Positions 51,303 to 59,679 of a stretch of DNA of 64,000 nucleotides are shown here, in pieces (the stretch's first letter is position 1; each line of letters opens with the position of its first letter). The notes under the pieces were generated by a model. It worked only from the letters and a program-made list of their open reading frames with translations, made no database searches and was not told the DNA's origin. This DNA comes from CAWEHU01 sp963808965 (lineage in GTDB: Bacteria; Pseudomonadota; Alphaproteobacteria; Acetobacterales; Acetobacteraceae). Made by a program: the position numbers and the translations under genes. Location: positions 257,632-321,631 of the forward strand of contig CAWEHU010000029.1 of assembly GCA_963808965.1 (NCBI GenBank), in the 5' to 3' direction.

Positions 51303-53033
51303 TTACACGGAAACCAAGCCAAGCTCCGCGGTCCAGCCCGCGGCGGCCATGTCCCGCTCGATCCGGTGCAACAGGCGGCATGCGACCGGATCTCCCCGGC
51401 CGCGCAGGCGAGCGAGGTGGGACGGCAGGGCGCTCGCGGCGAGACCCGCTTCGACCAACACATTCTCCGACACAACGGCTTCGCAGCCCAGGTCCTTGCT
51501 CAAATCCTGCAAGCGGGAGGTTACGTTGAGCGGATCGCCGATGGCGGTGAACGTGACGTGGTCCTGGAACCCGATCTCGCCGACAACAGCCCGGCCACAA
51601 TGCAACCCCATGCCGAATCGGATCGGGCCGTCCAACTGATCGCGCAGAACCCCGTTCAGCCAACGGACATTCCGCGCGATACCCTGCAACGCGGCCAGCC
51701 CCTGACGGCAGGCAACCCGCCCGTTCGTGTCGAGGCCGAAAATCGCGAGCACGCCATCGCCCAGGAACTGGTTCGGCAAGCCGCCCGCCTGAACCAATCC
51801 CGAGGACACGGCGCTGATGAACCGGCCGAGCACGAAAACACTGTCGTACGGCAGTCGGGTAGCGGCAAGGGTTGTCGAGTCCCGCATATCGACGATCAGG
51901 AAAACGACAAAGCGTTCTTCCGACACGACCCGGCGCTGTCGCCGATGCAGGAAGGCAAGTTGGGCATTGGCGGGCACCAGAAGAAAAACGGCGATGTCGT
52001 GCGTCGGACGCAACTGACAAGCAAGACGAACAGTCGAAGGATTGGCGCCCAGCTGCGCAAGTACCCGTTGCTCGCTTTCTTCCGGCGGCGGCAAAGGGCC
52101 GCCTCCGAGGACACGCACCCGGCAGAGCGAGCACCGCCCGCGTCCCCCGCACAAGCCGGCGTGGGGTATGCCGGCAAGGCGGCTCGCCTCCAACACCGTG
52201 AACCCCAACGGGATCCATTGCTGTCGCCCATCCGGGTAGGTGACGCGAACTCGTCCCTTGTACCGGTCGTGCAGCGAGCGAACAAGTCGCGCGATCAGGA
52301 TCAGCACGAGCGCGGTTCCATCGAACAGCAGGAAGGCGTTGCGGAGATTGGCGAGCCACAAATTCTCGACCGGCGTGCCGGTGATCGCCGGTGCGGTCGC
52401 CGCGGCCCGCCACGCCGGATCGCGAGCGAGTGCCACGACCTCGCGCCCGCCCTGCAAGTAACCGAGCAGGGCAAGCGTCGGCACGAGCACGGCGGCCGCC
52501 AGCAGCCAGCTTCGGCAGCGGTCGAACCAGGGCTTGAGCCGGAGCCAGAAATACAATCCGAGACAGCCGTGGGTCCAGGCGACGATCAGAAGCGTGAGCT
52601 GAATGCGCCCGAACCCCGGAGACGCGATCCAGAAGGAATACAGCACCTGCGCGTACCCCTTGTTGAGCCCGAACTGCGCGAAGGCGACACGCGTCCCAGC
52701 CAAGTGATTGGCCAAGAGTGGCGGCACGCAGAGACCGAGCAGCAGTTGCGCGAACTCGGCGGGGGTCCAGTGCAGCCGCCGGGAATACAGGGCGGACAGT
52801 CCCAGAATGAAATGCAACGTCAGCGCCGTGTAGAGCGCGAAGGTGCCGATCACACCCTGCCAGATGAACTTGTGCACGAGCAGGCCGCGCTCCATCCACC
52901 CCAAAGAAATGTTGCCCAAGGAGTGGTTCAGCAGATGGAGCGAGACGTAGGTGAAGAGCACGAGACCGCTGCACAGGCGCACGGCACGCGCGTCCGGGAG
53001 CCGTATCGTGCGCCAGCGTTTCCCGGCGATCAT
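51303..53033 (-). CDS. Membrane [2Fe-2S] adenylate cyclase, CyaC-like
   Basis: 576 aa. Residues about 20-250 contain six membrane helices with many His (SLHLLNHSLGN, VHKFIWQG, TALTLHFILGL, WTHGCLGLYF), a pattern like the diheme anchor of succinate dehydrogenase. Next comes a plant-type ferredoxin domain with CGGRGRCSLCR and a later Cys (ACQL). The C-terminal class III cyclase domain has FLIVDMRDSTTLA (metal Asp), FLGDGVLAIFG and FGMGLHCGRAVVGEIG. Sinorhizobium CyaC is a known redox/quinone-responsive relative. The start overlaps the CRP-family gene's stop as ATGA, so cyclase and cAMP receptor are coupled. Redox sensing is inferred. Confidence 0.9.
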   Translation of the reverse strand: MIAGKRWRTIRLPDARAVRLCSGLVLFTYVSLHLLNHSLGNISLGWMERGLLVHKFIWQGVIGTFALYTALTLHFILGLSALYSRRLHWTPAEFAQLLLGLCVPPLLANHLAGTRVAFAQFGLNKGYAQVLYSFWIASPGFGRIQLTLLIVAWTHGCLGLYFWLRLKPWFDRCRSWLLAAAVLVPTLALLGYLQGGREVVALARDPAWRAAATAPAITGTPVENLWLANLRNAFLLFDGTALVLILIARLVRSLHDRYKGRVRVTYPDGRQQWIPLGFTVLEASRLAGIPHAGLCGGRGRCSLCRVRVLGGGPLPPPEESEQRVLAQLGANPSTVRLACQLRPTHDIAVFLLVPANAQLAFLHRRQRRVVSEERFVVFLIVDMRDSTTLAATRLPYDSVFVLGRFISAVSSGLVQAGGLPNQFLGDGVLAIFGLDTNGRVACRQGLAALQGIARNVRWLNGVLRDQLDGPIRFGMGLHCGRAVVGEIGFQDHVTFTAIGDPLNVTSRLQDLSKDLGCEAVVSENVLVEAGLAASALPSHLARLRGRGDPVACRLLHRIERDMAAAGWTAELGLVSV

Positions 53034-53749
53034 GGCGACGCATCGGCCAGCGCATCCGGCCTGCGGATGACCAGATAGCCGTTTTCCGTCGCGACGACGC
53101 CATCCTGTTCCCAGAGCCGAAGCTGCCGGTTCACCTTCTCGCGCGAACCCGCGATCAACGTGCTCAGGTCTTTCTGCGAAAGCTTGAGGTCGATGCGAAA
53201 GCCACCGCCCACGCGCGTCCCGAAATTCTGCCCGAGCCGGAGCAGCAGCCGTCCGAGCCGGGCGGATAGGTCCAGGGTGGCGATCTCCTCCACGGACAGG
53301 TTCGAGCGGCGGAGCCGGGCGCACAAGACCTCGATCAGCCGCAGGCAGAGATTGGCGTTCCCCTGAAGCAGCGGCAGGAAGTGGCTGCGCTGGATCGTGA
53401 GGACGACGCACTCGTCGACCGCGCATACATCCGCGCTGCGGGTGCCGCCATCGAGCAGGGCCATCTCGCCCACCACTTCGCCCGGGCCGAGCACGCCCAG
53501 CGAGACTTCCTGCCCTTCCGGCGACAGCACGCTGATCCGCACGCGCCCCTGCAAAACCACCAACATTCCCGAGCCTTGGTCGCCCCGGCGGAAAATTACC
53601 GCGTTGCGCGGAAATCGCTGGGTGAGCGATCGGGTCAGCACCGCCTCCTGCTCATCTTGTGTGAGCACACGAAAGAACTCGGTGGCTCGCAGAGCCTCCC
53701 GTTTCGCAAGCAAGTCGGCTGCCGGTGACTGTCGGACTGGCATTCGCAT
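53030..53749 (-). CDS. CRP/FNR-family transcriptional regulator
   Basis: 239 aa. The cNMP-binding domain (about 25-145) contains the phosphate-binding cassette GEMALLDGGTRSADV, with the Glu, Arg and Ser used by cAMP receptors. The C-terminal HTH reads LSQKDLSTLIAGSREKVNRQ, a CRP-like recognition helix (SREKVNRQL). No FNR cysteines are present. With the cyclase gene directly downstream it is very likely a cAMP sensor. The perfect TGTGA-N6-TCACA box at 33702 is an obvious candidate target. Confidence 0.92.
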   Translation of the reverse strand: MRMPVRQSPAADLLAKREALRATEFFRVLTQDEQEAVLTRSLTQRFPRNAVIFRRGDQGSGMLVVLQGRVRISVLSPEGQEVSLGVLGPGEVVGEMALLDGGTRSADVCAVDECVVLTIQRSHFLPLLQGNANLCLRLIEVLCARLRRSNLSVEEIATLDLSARLGRLLLRLGQNFGTRVGGGFRIDLKLSQKDLSTLIAGSREKVNRQLRLWEQDGVVATENGYLVIRRPDALADASP

Positions 53750-53928
53750 CCCTCGGGCGGCGCCGGGACGGGCACCACACGCTGTACCGGCCGCAGTTCT
53801 CCGTCCAGAGTCGATTTACCCCGAAAACCGCAGACCGCCTTTGGAACCGATCTCGCCGCAAATCTGTTCCCTCGCGAGAAACAGGAACCGGTCCGCTCCC
53901 GGCGCCGGTATCGCGAAGGAGAGCGCGG

Positions 53929-54273
53929 ATGCGTTACATGACGGTAATGACCTGGGCAGGCTTGGCGATCGGTTTTGCCTCGGGGCTGCCGGCAGTCGCG
54001 CAACAGACGCATACTGGGGCGCCTGCTGCACCGTTGACGAACAGGCCGGAAAACGGCGGCACCACCACCCAGAGCGGTGTGGGGTCGGCCACCCAGGGCG
54101 GCATGAACGCCCTCAGCCAATCCGGCTCAGGATCGAGCGGCGCCAACATGGGAACCGGCATGGGTCCCGGCGTATCCTCGCCGGCCAGCAACACGGGCGC
54201 GACCCAGCCTCCGCCGAATGGCTCGGCGGGCACGGCAGGCGGGGCCAACGCAGGCAAGCCGGCAGCGCATTGA
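53929..54273 (+). CDS. Exported Gly/Ser/Asn-rich small protein
   Basis: 114 aa from the ATG at 53929, which follows AAGGAG. Signal peptide to about residue 22 (AVAQQ). The mature chain is low complexity: TTTQSGVGSATQGGMNALSQ, SGSGSSGANMGTGMGPG, Pro and Ala. It is likely disordered in the periplasm or outside the cell. An upstream extension of the frame overlaps the divergent regulator gene and is not used. Function unknown. Confidence 0.6.
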   Translation: MRYMTVMTWAGLAIGFASGLPAVAQQTHTGAPAAPLTNRPENGGTTTQSGVGSATQGGMNALSQSGSGSSGANMGTGMGPGVSSPASNTGATQPPPNGSAGTAGGANAGKPAAH

Positions 54274-54280
54274 AGCAGCA

Positions 54281-55360
54281 CTATCGCGCGGAGGCGCCGA
54301 TCACCTCCTTCCGCCAACGCTGGGTCCATGCCTCGCTCAGCCGCGCCATCTCCCGCCAGTCCACCGGAACGACCTTGGCCATGTTGAAGGGGGACGCAGC
54401 GGTCCGCTCCTCGGCCTCCGCGTCCACGTGGGCCATCGGATTGGTAGGCGCGTAGAACATCCGCTCGGAAAAAGCCTTTTGCGCGGGTGGCGCGAGAGCG
54501 GAAGCGAGGAGAGCAAACCCCTGGTCCCGGTGCGGCGCGTTCCGGACCACGTTGATGGTGTTGATCTGGAAGACCGTCCCCTCGTCGGGCAGCATCACCC
54601 CGAGGCGACCGGCGGAGTGATCACGATAAAGCTGCGCGCGTGCGTTCCAGCCCGTGGCGAAAGTGACCGTGCCGTTCAGGACGAGCGTGTATCCGTCGGG
54701 TTGCGGGTCGAAAGTCTTGACCGAGGGCGCCAATTCCCGGAGTTCTCGAAAGGCGGCATCCGCTTGCCGCCAGTCGGCGCTATCGGCATTGGCCAGCAGG
54801 GCGGTCAAGGCCAGGCCTTGAATGTTGGGGGGCGCCGATATGGCGATCCGCCCCCGCCAGGCCGGGTTCCAGAGCGCCCGCAGCGAAACCGGGGGAGGCG
54901 TGACCTTCGCGGAATCGTAAACGATCACCAGATGATCGAACGTCACCCCAGGTCCGCACGCCCCGCCCGCCGCCTGTGCCGAATCGTAGAGGTCCTTCAG
55001 AACAGGCAAAATGCGCGGGTTGACCGGCTCGACCAGCCCCTCGGCGCAGGCGGTCGCCGCCGCGCTGCTGTCCATGATGACGACGTCGATCTGGGGATGA
55101 TCCTTCTCCGCCCGAAGCCGGTCGAGCATGGAGACGCTGGTATCGCCAGGGACGAACTCTACCGGGATCCCACGGGATGCCGTGAAAGGCTTGAGCACCA
55201 CGTCGGTGTAATTTTCCTGGAACACATCCCCGTAACTCAGGAGCCGGAGCGGCCCGTCTCGCTGGTCGCCGCGTGGCCGCTCGCCCGGTTTTTGGGCACT
55301 CGCGGCGACGGTCCCGGCAAGGAGGAAGGCGGCCGCGAGCAGCAAGGCCCTTGTGCGCAT
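54281..55360 (-). CDS. ABC transporter periplasmic binding protein (PotD-like), orphan
   Basis: 359 aa. Signal peptide to about residue 22 (VAASAQ). The type II binding fold resembles polyamine/iron binding proteins: LRLLSYGDVFQENYTDVVLK, DVVIMDSSAAATACAEGLVE, WRGRIAISAP, VLNGTVTFATGWNARAQLY and LPDEGTVFQINTINVVRNAP. It would deliver a polyamine or similar cationic ligand. No permease or ATPase genes are adjacent, so it either works with a distant transporter or has a different role. It is convergent with the small exported protein. Confidence 0.84.
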   Translation of the reverse strand: MRTRALLLAAAFLLAGTVAASAQKPGERPRGDQRDGPLRLLSYGDVFQENYTDVVLKPFTASRGIPVEFVPGDTSVSMLDRLRAEKDHPQIDVVIMDSSAAATACAEGLVEPVNPRILPVLKDLYDSAQAAGGACGPGVTFDHLVIVYDSAKVTPPPVSLRALWNPAWRGRIAISAPPNIQGLALTALLANADSADWRQADAAFRELRELAPSVKTFDPQPDGYTLVLNGTVTFATGWNARAQLYRDHSAGRLGVMLPDEGTVFQINTINVVRNAPHRDQGFALLASALAPPAQKAFSERMFYAPTNPMAHVDAEAEERTAASPFNMAKVVPVDWREMARLSEAWTQRWRKEVIGASAR

Positions 55361-55631
55361 TCTCCGGCTCCCTCAAGCGAAGCCCCTCTGTGCAATGCCC
55401 CGGCAACCGTGTCTAGAATCCCTCCCGACCCACGCGAGAATCCCTGCTCGGGTCCGGCAAGCGCAGCACTGTGGCGCGGTCCTCCGGGTCAGGTGCTACA
55501 ACCGTTGCGGCCGGCCGCCGGCCATAGTTCGCCCATTCTTCGAGTATGCTGAGGCATCCCAATGATCGAAGCCCCGCTGGGTCTGCCGCCGACCGGAACA
55601 CGGCCGTGACGGCCTCCAATCAGTCCCCCGC

Positions 55632-57525
55632 ATGAGCGTCACCACCACCGCCGCGCATCAGCGGAAGGCGGCCCCGGCTTTGGGCGTGCTCCTCGGCGTC
55701 TTGGGCGTCGTGTACGGCGATATCGGAACGAGCCCGCTTTACGCGTTCAAGAGCGCCTTGCAGCTGTTCGGAGATGCTCGGGTCACGAGCGTGGAGGTCA
55801 TGGGCATATTGTCGCTGATCTTCTGGTCGCTCATTCTGATCGTGACCATCAAATACGTGATGCTCATCATGCGCGCGGACAATCGGGGCGAAGGCGGAAT
55901 ACTGGCCCTGATGGCGCTGGCGCAGCGCGTGTCGGTTGGCACTCACACCCGGCGCGGGCTCGCCATCGTCGGTATCGCGGGAGCCTGCTTATTCTTCGGC
56001 GACGGAGTGATCACCCCGGCGATCTCGGTGCTTTCGGCTGTCGAAGGCCTCGAAGTGGCCGCACCCGAGTTGAAGCAATACGTGCTGCCGATCTCGGCGG
56101 TGGTCATCATCGCACTGTTCGCGGTGCAATGGCGCGGCACCGGCAGCGTCGGCCGGATGTTCGGCCCGGTGATGGCGGTCTGGTTTCTTGCCTTGGGCGT
56201 CCTCGGGATTATCGAAATCGTCGATCATCCCTACGTCCTGCTCTCCGTATCACCCAGCTACGCGGTCGCCCTTTGCATCCAATACAAGGCGCTCGCCTTC
56301 GTGGTCCTCGGCGCCGTCGTCCTCTGCGTCACCGGGGCGGAGGCCCTGTATGCTGATATGGGCCATTTCGGCGCGCAGCCGAATTCGGCTGGTTTGGACC
56401 ATCTTCGTGCTGCCCTGCCTGGTGCTGAATTACTTCGGCCAGGGGGCGCTCGTACTCAGCAATATAGCGACAGTCGAGAACCCGTTCTTTCTGCTCGGGC
56501 CGGACTGGATCCGGCTACCGCTCGTGATCTTGGCGACCCTCGCGACGGTCATCGCGAGCCAGGCGCTGATCTCCGGCGCGTACTCCGTCACCCGGCAGTG
56601 CATGCAGCTCGGCTTCCTGCCGCGGATGACGGTGCGTCATACGAGCAGCATGGAGGAAGGCCAGATCTACGTGCCGCAGGTGAACGCGGCGCTCGCGGTC
56701 GGCGTTCTGATCCTGGTCGCCGCGTTCAGGAGCAGCGACAATTTGGCCGCGGCGTATGGGATCGCGGTCACGGGCACATTCCTTTGCACCTGCGTTTTGG
56801 CGATGGTCGTGTTCCGGCGGCAGTTCAAGTGGTCGCGCTTCTCGGCCATCCTCGTATTCGGCTTTTTCTTCCTGATCGATCTCGTGTTCTTTTCCGCGAA
56901 CGCACTAAAGATTCCAGAAGGCGGCTGGGTCCCGCTCATCATGGGTCTGGCGCTCATGGCGTTGATGACGTCGTGGAAACGAGGCCGCGACCTGCTGCTC
57001 AATCGATGGAAGCAGGATAGCTTGCCGCTCGCTTCCTTTCTTGCCCGCTTGCCGCAATCGCGCACCATCCGTGTGCCCGGCCTTGCGGTCTTTCTCACCG
57101 GCAACCCGGAATATGTACCAGGCTCGCTGCTGCATAACCTCAAGCACAACAAGGTGCTGCACGAGCGCGTGCTGTTCGTGACCATCGTGAACGTCGATGT
57201 GCCGGAGGTCGAACAGGCGAATCGCACCTCCGTCGAAGAGCTCGCACGCGGCATCCACCGCGTCACGCTGCGCTACGGGTTCATGGAGAGCCCGAACATT
57301 CCGCGCGATCTGGAGGAGCTCGGCAACCAAGGCGTCGCCTTTGACCCGATGCAGGCGAGTTACTTCCTGGGTCGGGAGGTGATCGTCCCCGCGATGGTGC
57401 CCAGGCTGCCGCTCTGGCGCCTGTGGCTGTTCCTCGTGATGGCCCGCAACGCGGTGCCCGCCACCGAATTCTTCCGCATCCCGAGCGATCGGGTCGTCGA
57501 GCTCGGGGTCCGCATCGCGATCTGA
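55632..57525 (+). pseudogene. kup: Potassium transporter Kup, one frameshift
   Basis: The first frame begins GVLGVVYGDIGTSPLYAFKS and covers about 240 residues to AEALYADMGHFGA. After a shift near 56370-56390 the second frame continues RIRLVWTIFVLPCLVLNYFG through the remaining membrane helices, then GGWVPLIMGLALMALMTSWK, FLTGNPEYVPGSLLHNLKHN and LFVTIVNVDVPEV to the normal end. The joined length (about 630 aa, 12 helices plus cytosolic C-domain) is that of intact Kup. It imports K+ with H+. Conservation on both sides suggests base error rather than decay. Confidence 0.9.
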
Positions 57526-57535
57526 ATTGTCCGAA

Positions 57536-57563
57536 ACCCGGCCGCGCGGTTACGCTGCCGGGT
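57536..57563 (+). terminator. Possible hairpin after kup
   Basis: ACCCGGC (57536-57542) pairs with GCCGGGT (57557-57563) around a 14-base loop, ten bases after the kup stop. There is no U-run, so termination is uncertain; it could instead separate kup from the downstream gene. Confidence 0.35.
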
Positions 57564-57594
57564 CTGAAGGAGCGACTGAAAGGGACCCGCCGAC

Positions 57595-57948
57595 ATGGCA
57601 AAACTGACGATGCTGCTGGCGCAGGGTCCTGGGAAACCGGACGGAGACGTGCAGCAGGGCCTGGAGTTGCGCGCCTGCCTGACGAAGAACGGACATATCG
57701 ACGTCGCGGCTTACGAAGCCGACCCCCTCCCGTGGCGGGCGCGGCGATTCTGGCCGGATCACGAGGATTGGTTCGGGCACCTGATCCTCATCGACGAGGG
57801 TCAATGGGGCTTGCTGAGCGAGCGGGGGGACAACGACCCGGTCTGGGATCTCGAGGGCAAGGTGTTTCGGCCCGGAGAGTACGTGACCCTGCGCCGCCCG
57901 GATCACGGCGAGCTGATCTTCCGCATCGTGAATGTCGAGCAAGACTGA
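57595..57948 (+). CDS. Conserved-looking 117-aa cytoplasmic protein, unknown
   Basis: Starts at the ATG at 57595, a few bases after GGGACCC with an AAGGAG further upstream. The chain is soluble: MAKLTMLLAQGPGKPDGDVQ, then ELRACLTKNGHIDVAAYEAD, a Trp/His-rich middle (RRFWPDHEDWFGHLILIDEG) and EYVTLRRPDHGELIFRIVNV. The C-terminal strands look like a small beta barrel. No family recognised. It follows kup on the same strand by 69 bases. Confidence 0.6.
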   Translation: MAKLTMLLAQGPGKPDGDVQQGLELRACLTKNGHIDVAAYEADPLPWRARRFWPDHEDWFGHLILIDEGQWGLLSERGDNDPVWDLEGKVFRPGEYVTLRRPDHGELIFRIVNVEQD

Positions 57949-58018
57949 GGCAGCCGCCTTGCACGCCGGGTGATCGCCGGTTAAAAGCTGGATCGAGCAT
58001 CTATCTTTGAGCTGGGCC

Positions 58019-58441
58019 ATGAATCCAGAACGCTTTTCCACGTTTACCGAGAGTGCGATCGGCGCTCTCGTCGACCGCTTCTACGCGAAGGTCCGCCGGG
58101 ACCCGGCCCTTGGCCCGGTGTTCGAGGAAGCGATAGCGGAGGAGGACTGGCCCGAACACCTGGCGACGATGCGCCGGTTCTGGTCCACGGTGATGCTCGT
58201 CTCCCGCCAGTATTCGGGCGATCCGGTTGGGGTACATCGCGCCGTGCGTGGCATTGACCGCTCACTGTTTCCTCGCTGGCTCGCGCTGTTCGAGGCGACT
58301 GCGGCGGAGGTCTTCACCGACGAACCGGCCTCCCAGCTGATCGAGCGAGCACATCGCATCGCGGCCAGCCTGCAATTGGCCGTATTTCACCGTCTCGGGA
58401 CACCCCCGGAGGGGCTTGCGCGCCGGCATTCCGCGGCGTGA
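58019..58441 (+). CDS. Group III truncated haemoglobin
   Basis: 140 aa from the ATG at 58019. The 2-on-2 globin pattern includes ALVDRFYAKVRRDPALGPVF and WPEHLATMRRFWSTVMLVSRQY, with the CD/E-region Trp and Phe/Tyr, and a distal region with SGDPVGVHRAV containing the His expected in group III. These proteins bind O2 or NO and often assist NO detoxification. The nsrR-like regulator begins seven bases after the stop, so they form an NO-response unit. Confidence 0.85.
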   Translation: MNPERFSTFTESAIGALVDRFYAKVRRDPALGPVFEEAIAEEDWPEHLATMRRFWSTVMLVSRQYSGDPVGVHRAVRGIDRSLFPRWLALFEATAAEVFTDEPASQLIERAHRIAASLQLAVFHRLGTPPEGLARRHSAA

Positions 58442-58448
58442 GGCCGGG

Positions 58449-58910
58449 ATGCGGCTGACCCACTATTCCGACTGCGCGCTCCGGATGCTGATGTATTTGG
58501 GCGCCGACCCTGCCCGGCAGGCGACCACGGCGGAGATCGCCCGGGCATGCGGGATCGCCGAGGATCATCTCACCAAGATCGTGCATCAGCTCGGCCGTGC
58601 GGGATATGTCGAGACGACCCGCGGCCGTAAGGGCGGGCTTCGGCTCGGCAAACCACCCGGCGACATCAATCTCGGTGCGGTCCTGCGCAGCACCGAACCC
58701 GATTTCGCGCTGGTGCCTTGTTTCGCCGGGACTGCCTGCATCATCGCTCCAGGTTGCGCACTCGGTAGCGCGTTGGCCGAGGCCCTGGGCGCATTCCTGG
58801 CCGTGCTCGACCGCTACACGCTCGCGGATTTGGTCGCCGGTTCCCGGCCGAGCGCGGAGTGGCGAGAATCAGAGAATGGGCTGACGGTCGCGAGCGACGC
58901 CGCGCATTGA
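58449..58910 (+). CDS. nsrR: Rrf2-family NO-sensing repressor NsrR
   Basis: 153 aa from the ATG at 58449. The winged helix is MRLTHYSDCALRMLMYL and TAEIARACGIAEDHLTKIVH QLGRAGYVETTRGRKGG. The three cluster cysteines occur as PCFAGTACIIAPGC, with the C-x5-C-x5-C spacing of NsrR [Fe-S] sensors. NsrR loses repression when its cluster reacts with NO. Adjacent trHb is a typical target. The C-terminal tail after ADLVAGSRP is variable. Confidence 0.9.
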   Translation: MRLTHYSDCALRMLMYLGADPARQATTAEIARACGIAEDHLTKIVHQLGRAGYVETTRGRKGGLRLGKPPGDINLGAVLRSTEPDFALVPCFAGTACIIAPGCALGSALAEALGAFLAVLDRYTLADLVAGSRPSAEWRESENGLTVASDAAH

Positions 58911-59292
58911 TGCAGCAGATCCGCGGCATGTGACGTCCGCGCCGCATGTCTCGATTTTCATTCCAGTTGCTGCCGATGAGGCTTGCGCCGAAGCTGCAAG
59001 CCGACTAAATCCCGTGATGGTGGTAGGCGAAGTGCGTCTTCGGTTTGCCGCTCGTTCGGCTCGCGAGAGTTGAGCGGTGTCAACAACGATCAAGGATCAC
59101 ATGAACCCGCGATCTAGTAGCGAAGCCATCGAGCCGTACAGTCCGCGCTTTCCGCGCGCTGCCGTCCCGGTGGTGCTGATCGCCCGGGAGTTTCGTGTGA
59201 CCGTTTCCAAGCGGACAGCGATCTGCTGACCCGCTGAACGGTCTCCGCCTCCTGGGCCAGGGCCAACCCTGACTGCCGAAGGAGGTGTCGCA
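58911..59292 (+). promoter_or_regulatory. Structured 380-bp leader before the NRAMP-related operon
   Basis: No gene is seen. A long nested hairpin spans 59199-59243: GACCGTT...AACGGTC outside, AGCGG...CCGCT next and CAGC-N5-GCTG at the tip, about 16 pairs. A second hairpin CAGGG-CCAA-CCCTG lies at 59258-59271, ending about 10 bases before AAGGAGG of the first gene. It does not match the yybP-ykoY or M-box consensus that I know. A metal-responsive leader is possible but untested. Confidence 0.4.
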
Positions 59293-59523
59293 ATGACCGC
59301 CCTTTCCGCTCTTGCGCCTGCCCACGACATCGAGCGCCCGCGCGTTCGTTATCGCACGATGGACACCGAGACGCTGCTCGCGCGTTTCGGGCTATCGCCG
59401 CATCTCGTTTGCCGTTGGACGGAGGACGAGGAAGGCCGGCTTGCATGTGCGTGGGACGAAAAGATTGTGCCGCACCGTCCGCTGCTAGCCCGGCTCGCGC
59501 GACAGGAGTTGCGTGATGGATGA
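59293..59523 (+). CDS. 76-aa protein heading the NRAMP-related operon
   Basis: The ATG at 59293 follows a near-perfect GAAGGAGG. The chain reads MTALSALAPAHDIERPRVRY, TMDTETLLARFGLSPHLVCR, then WTEDEEGRLACAWDEKI and a basic end. It has two Cys and no membrane helix. The strong ribosome site and structured leader suggest real expression, possibly as a regulatory leader peptide or a metal-binding partner of the transporter that starts 157 bases after its stop. No family recognised. Confidence 0.6.
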   Translation: MTALSALAPAHDIERPRVRYRTMDTETLLARFGLSPHLVCRWTEDEEGRLACAWDEKIVPHRPLLARLARQELRDG

Positions 59524-59679
59524 GGGACCCTCTCGACAACGGCCACGACCTCGTTGCCGGGCCTGCCGCTCTCGAGAGCGGGGGTCCGGTTCAAGGCTGA
59601 ATCTCGGCCGGGACTGAGACGCGGCGGAAGCACACCGTCGGTCTCGCCCGGTCCCGACGGGACGGAAAGAGCGACGCGG

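Noticed and set aside
50799..53078. 759-codon plus-strand frame over otnK and the cyclase
   Set aside because: Shadow of real minus-strand genes; composition is typical antisense Gln/Arg/His-rich translation.
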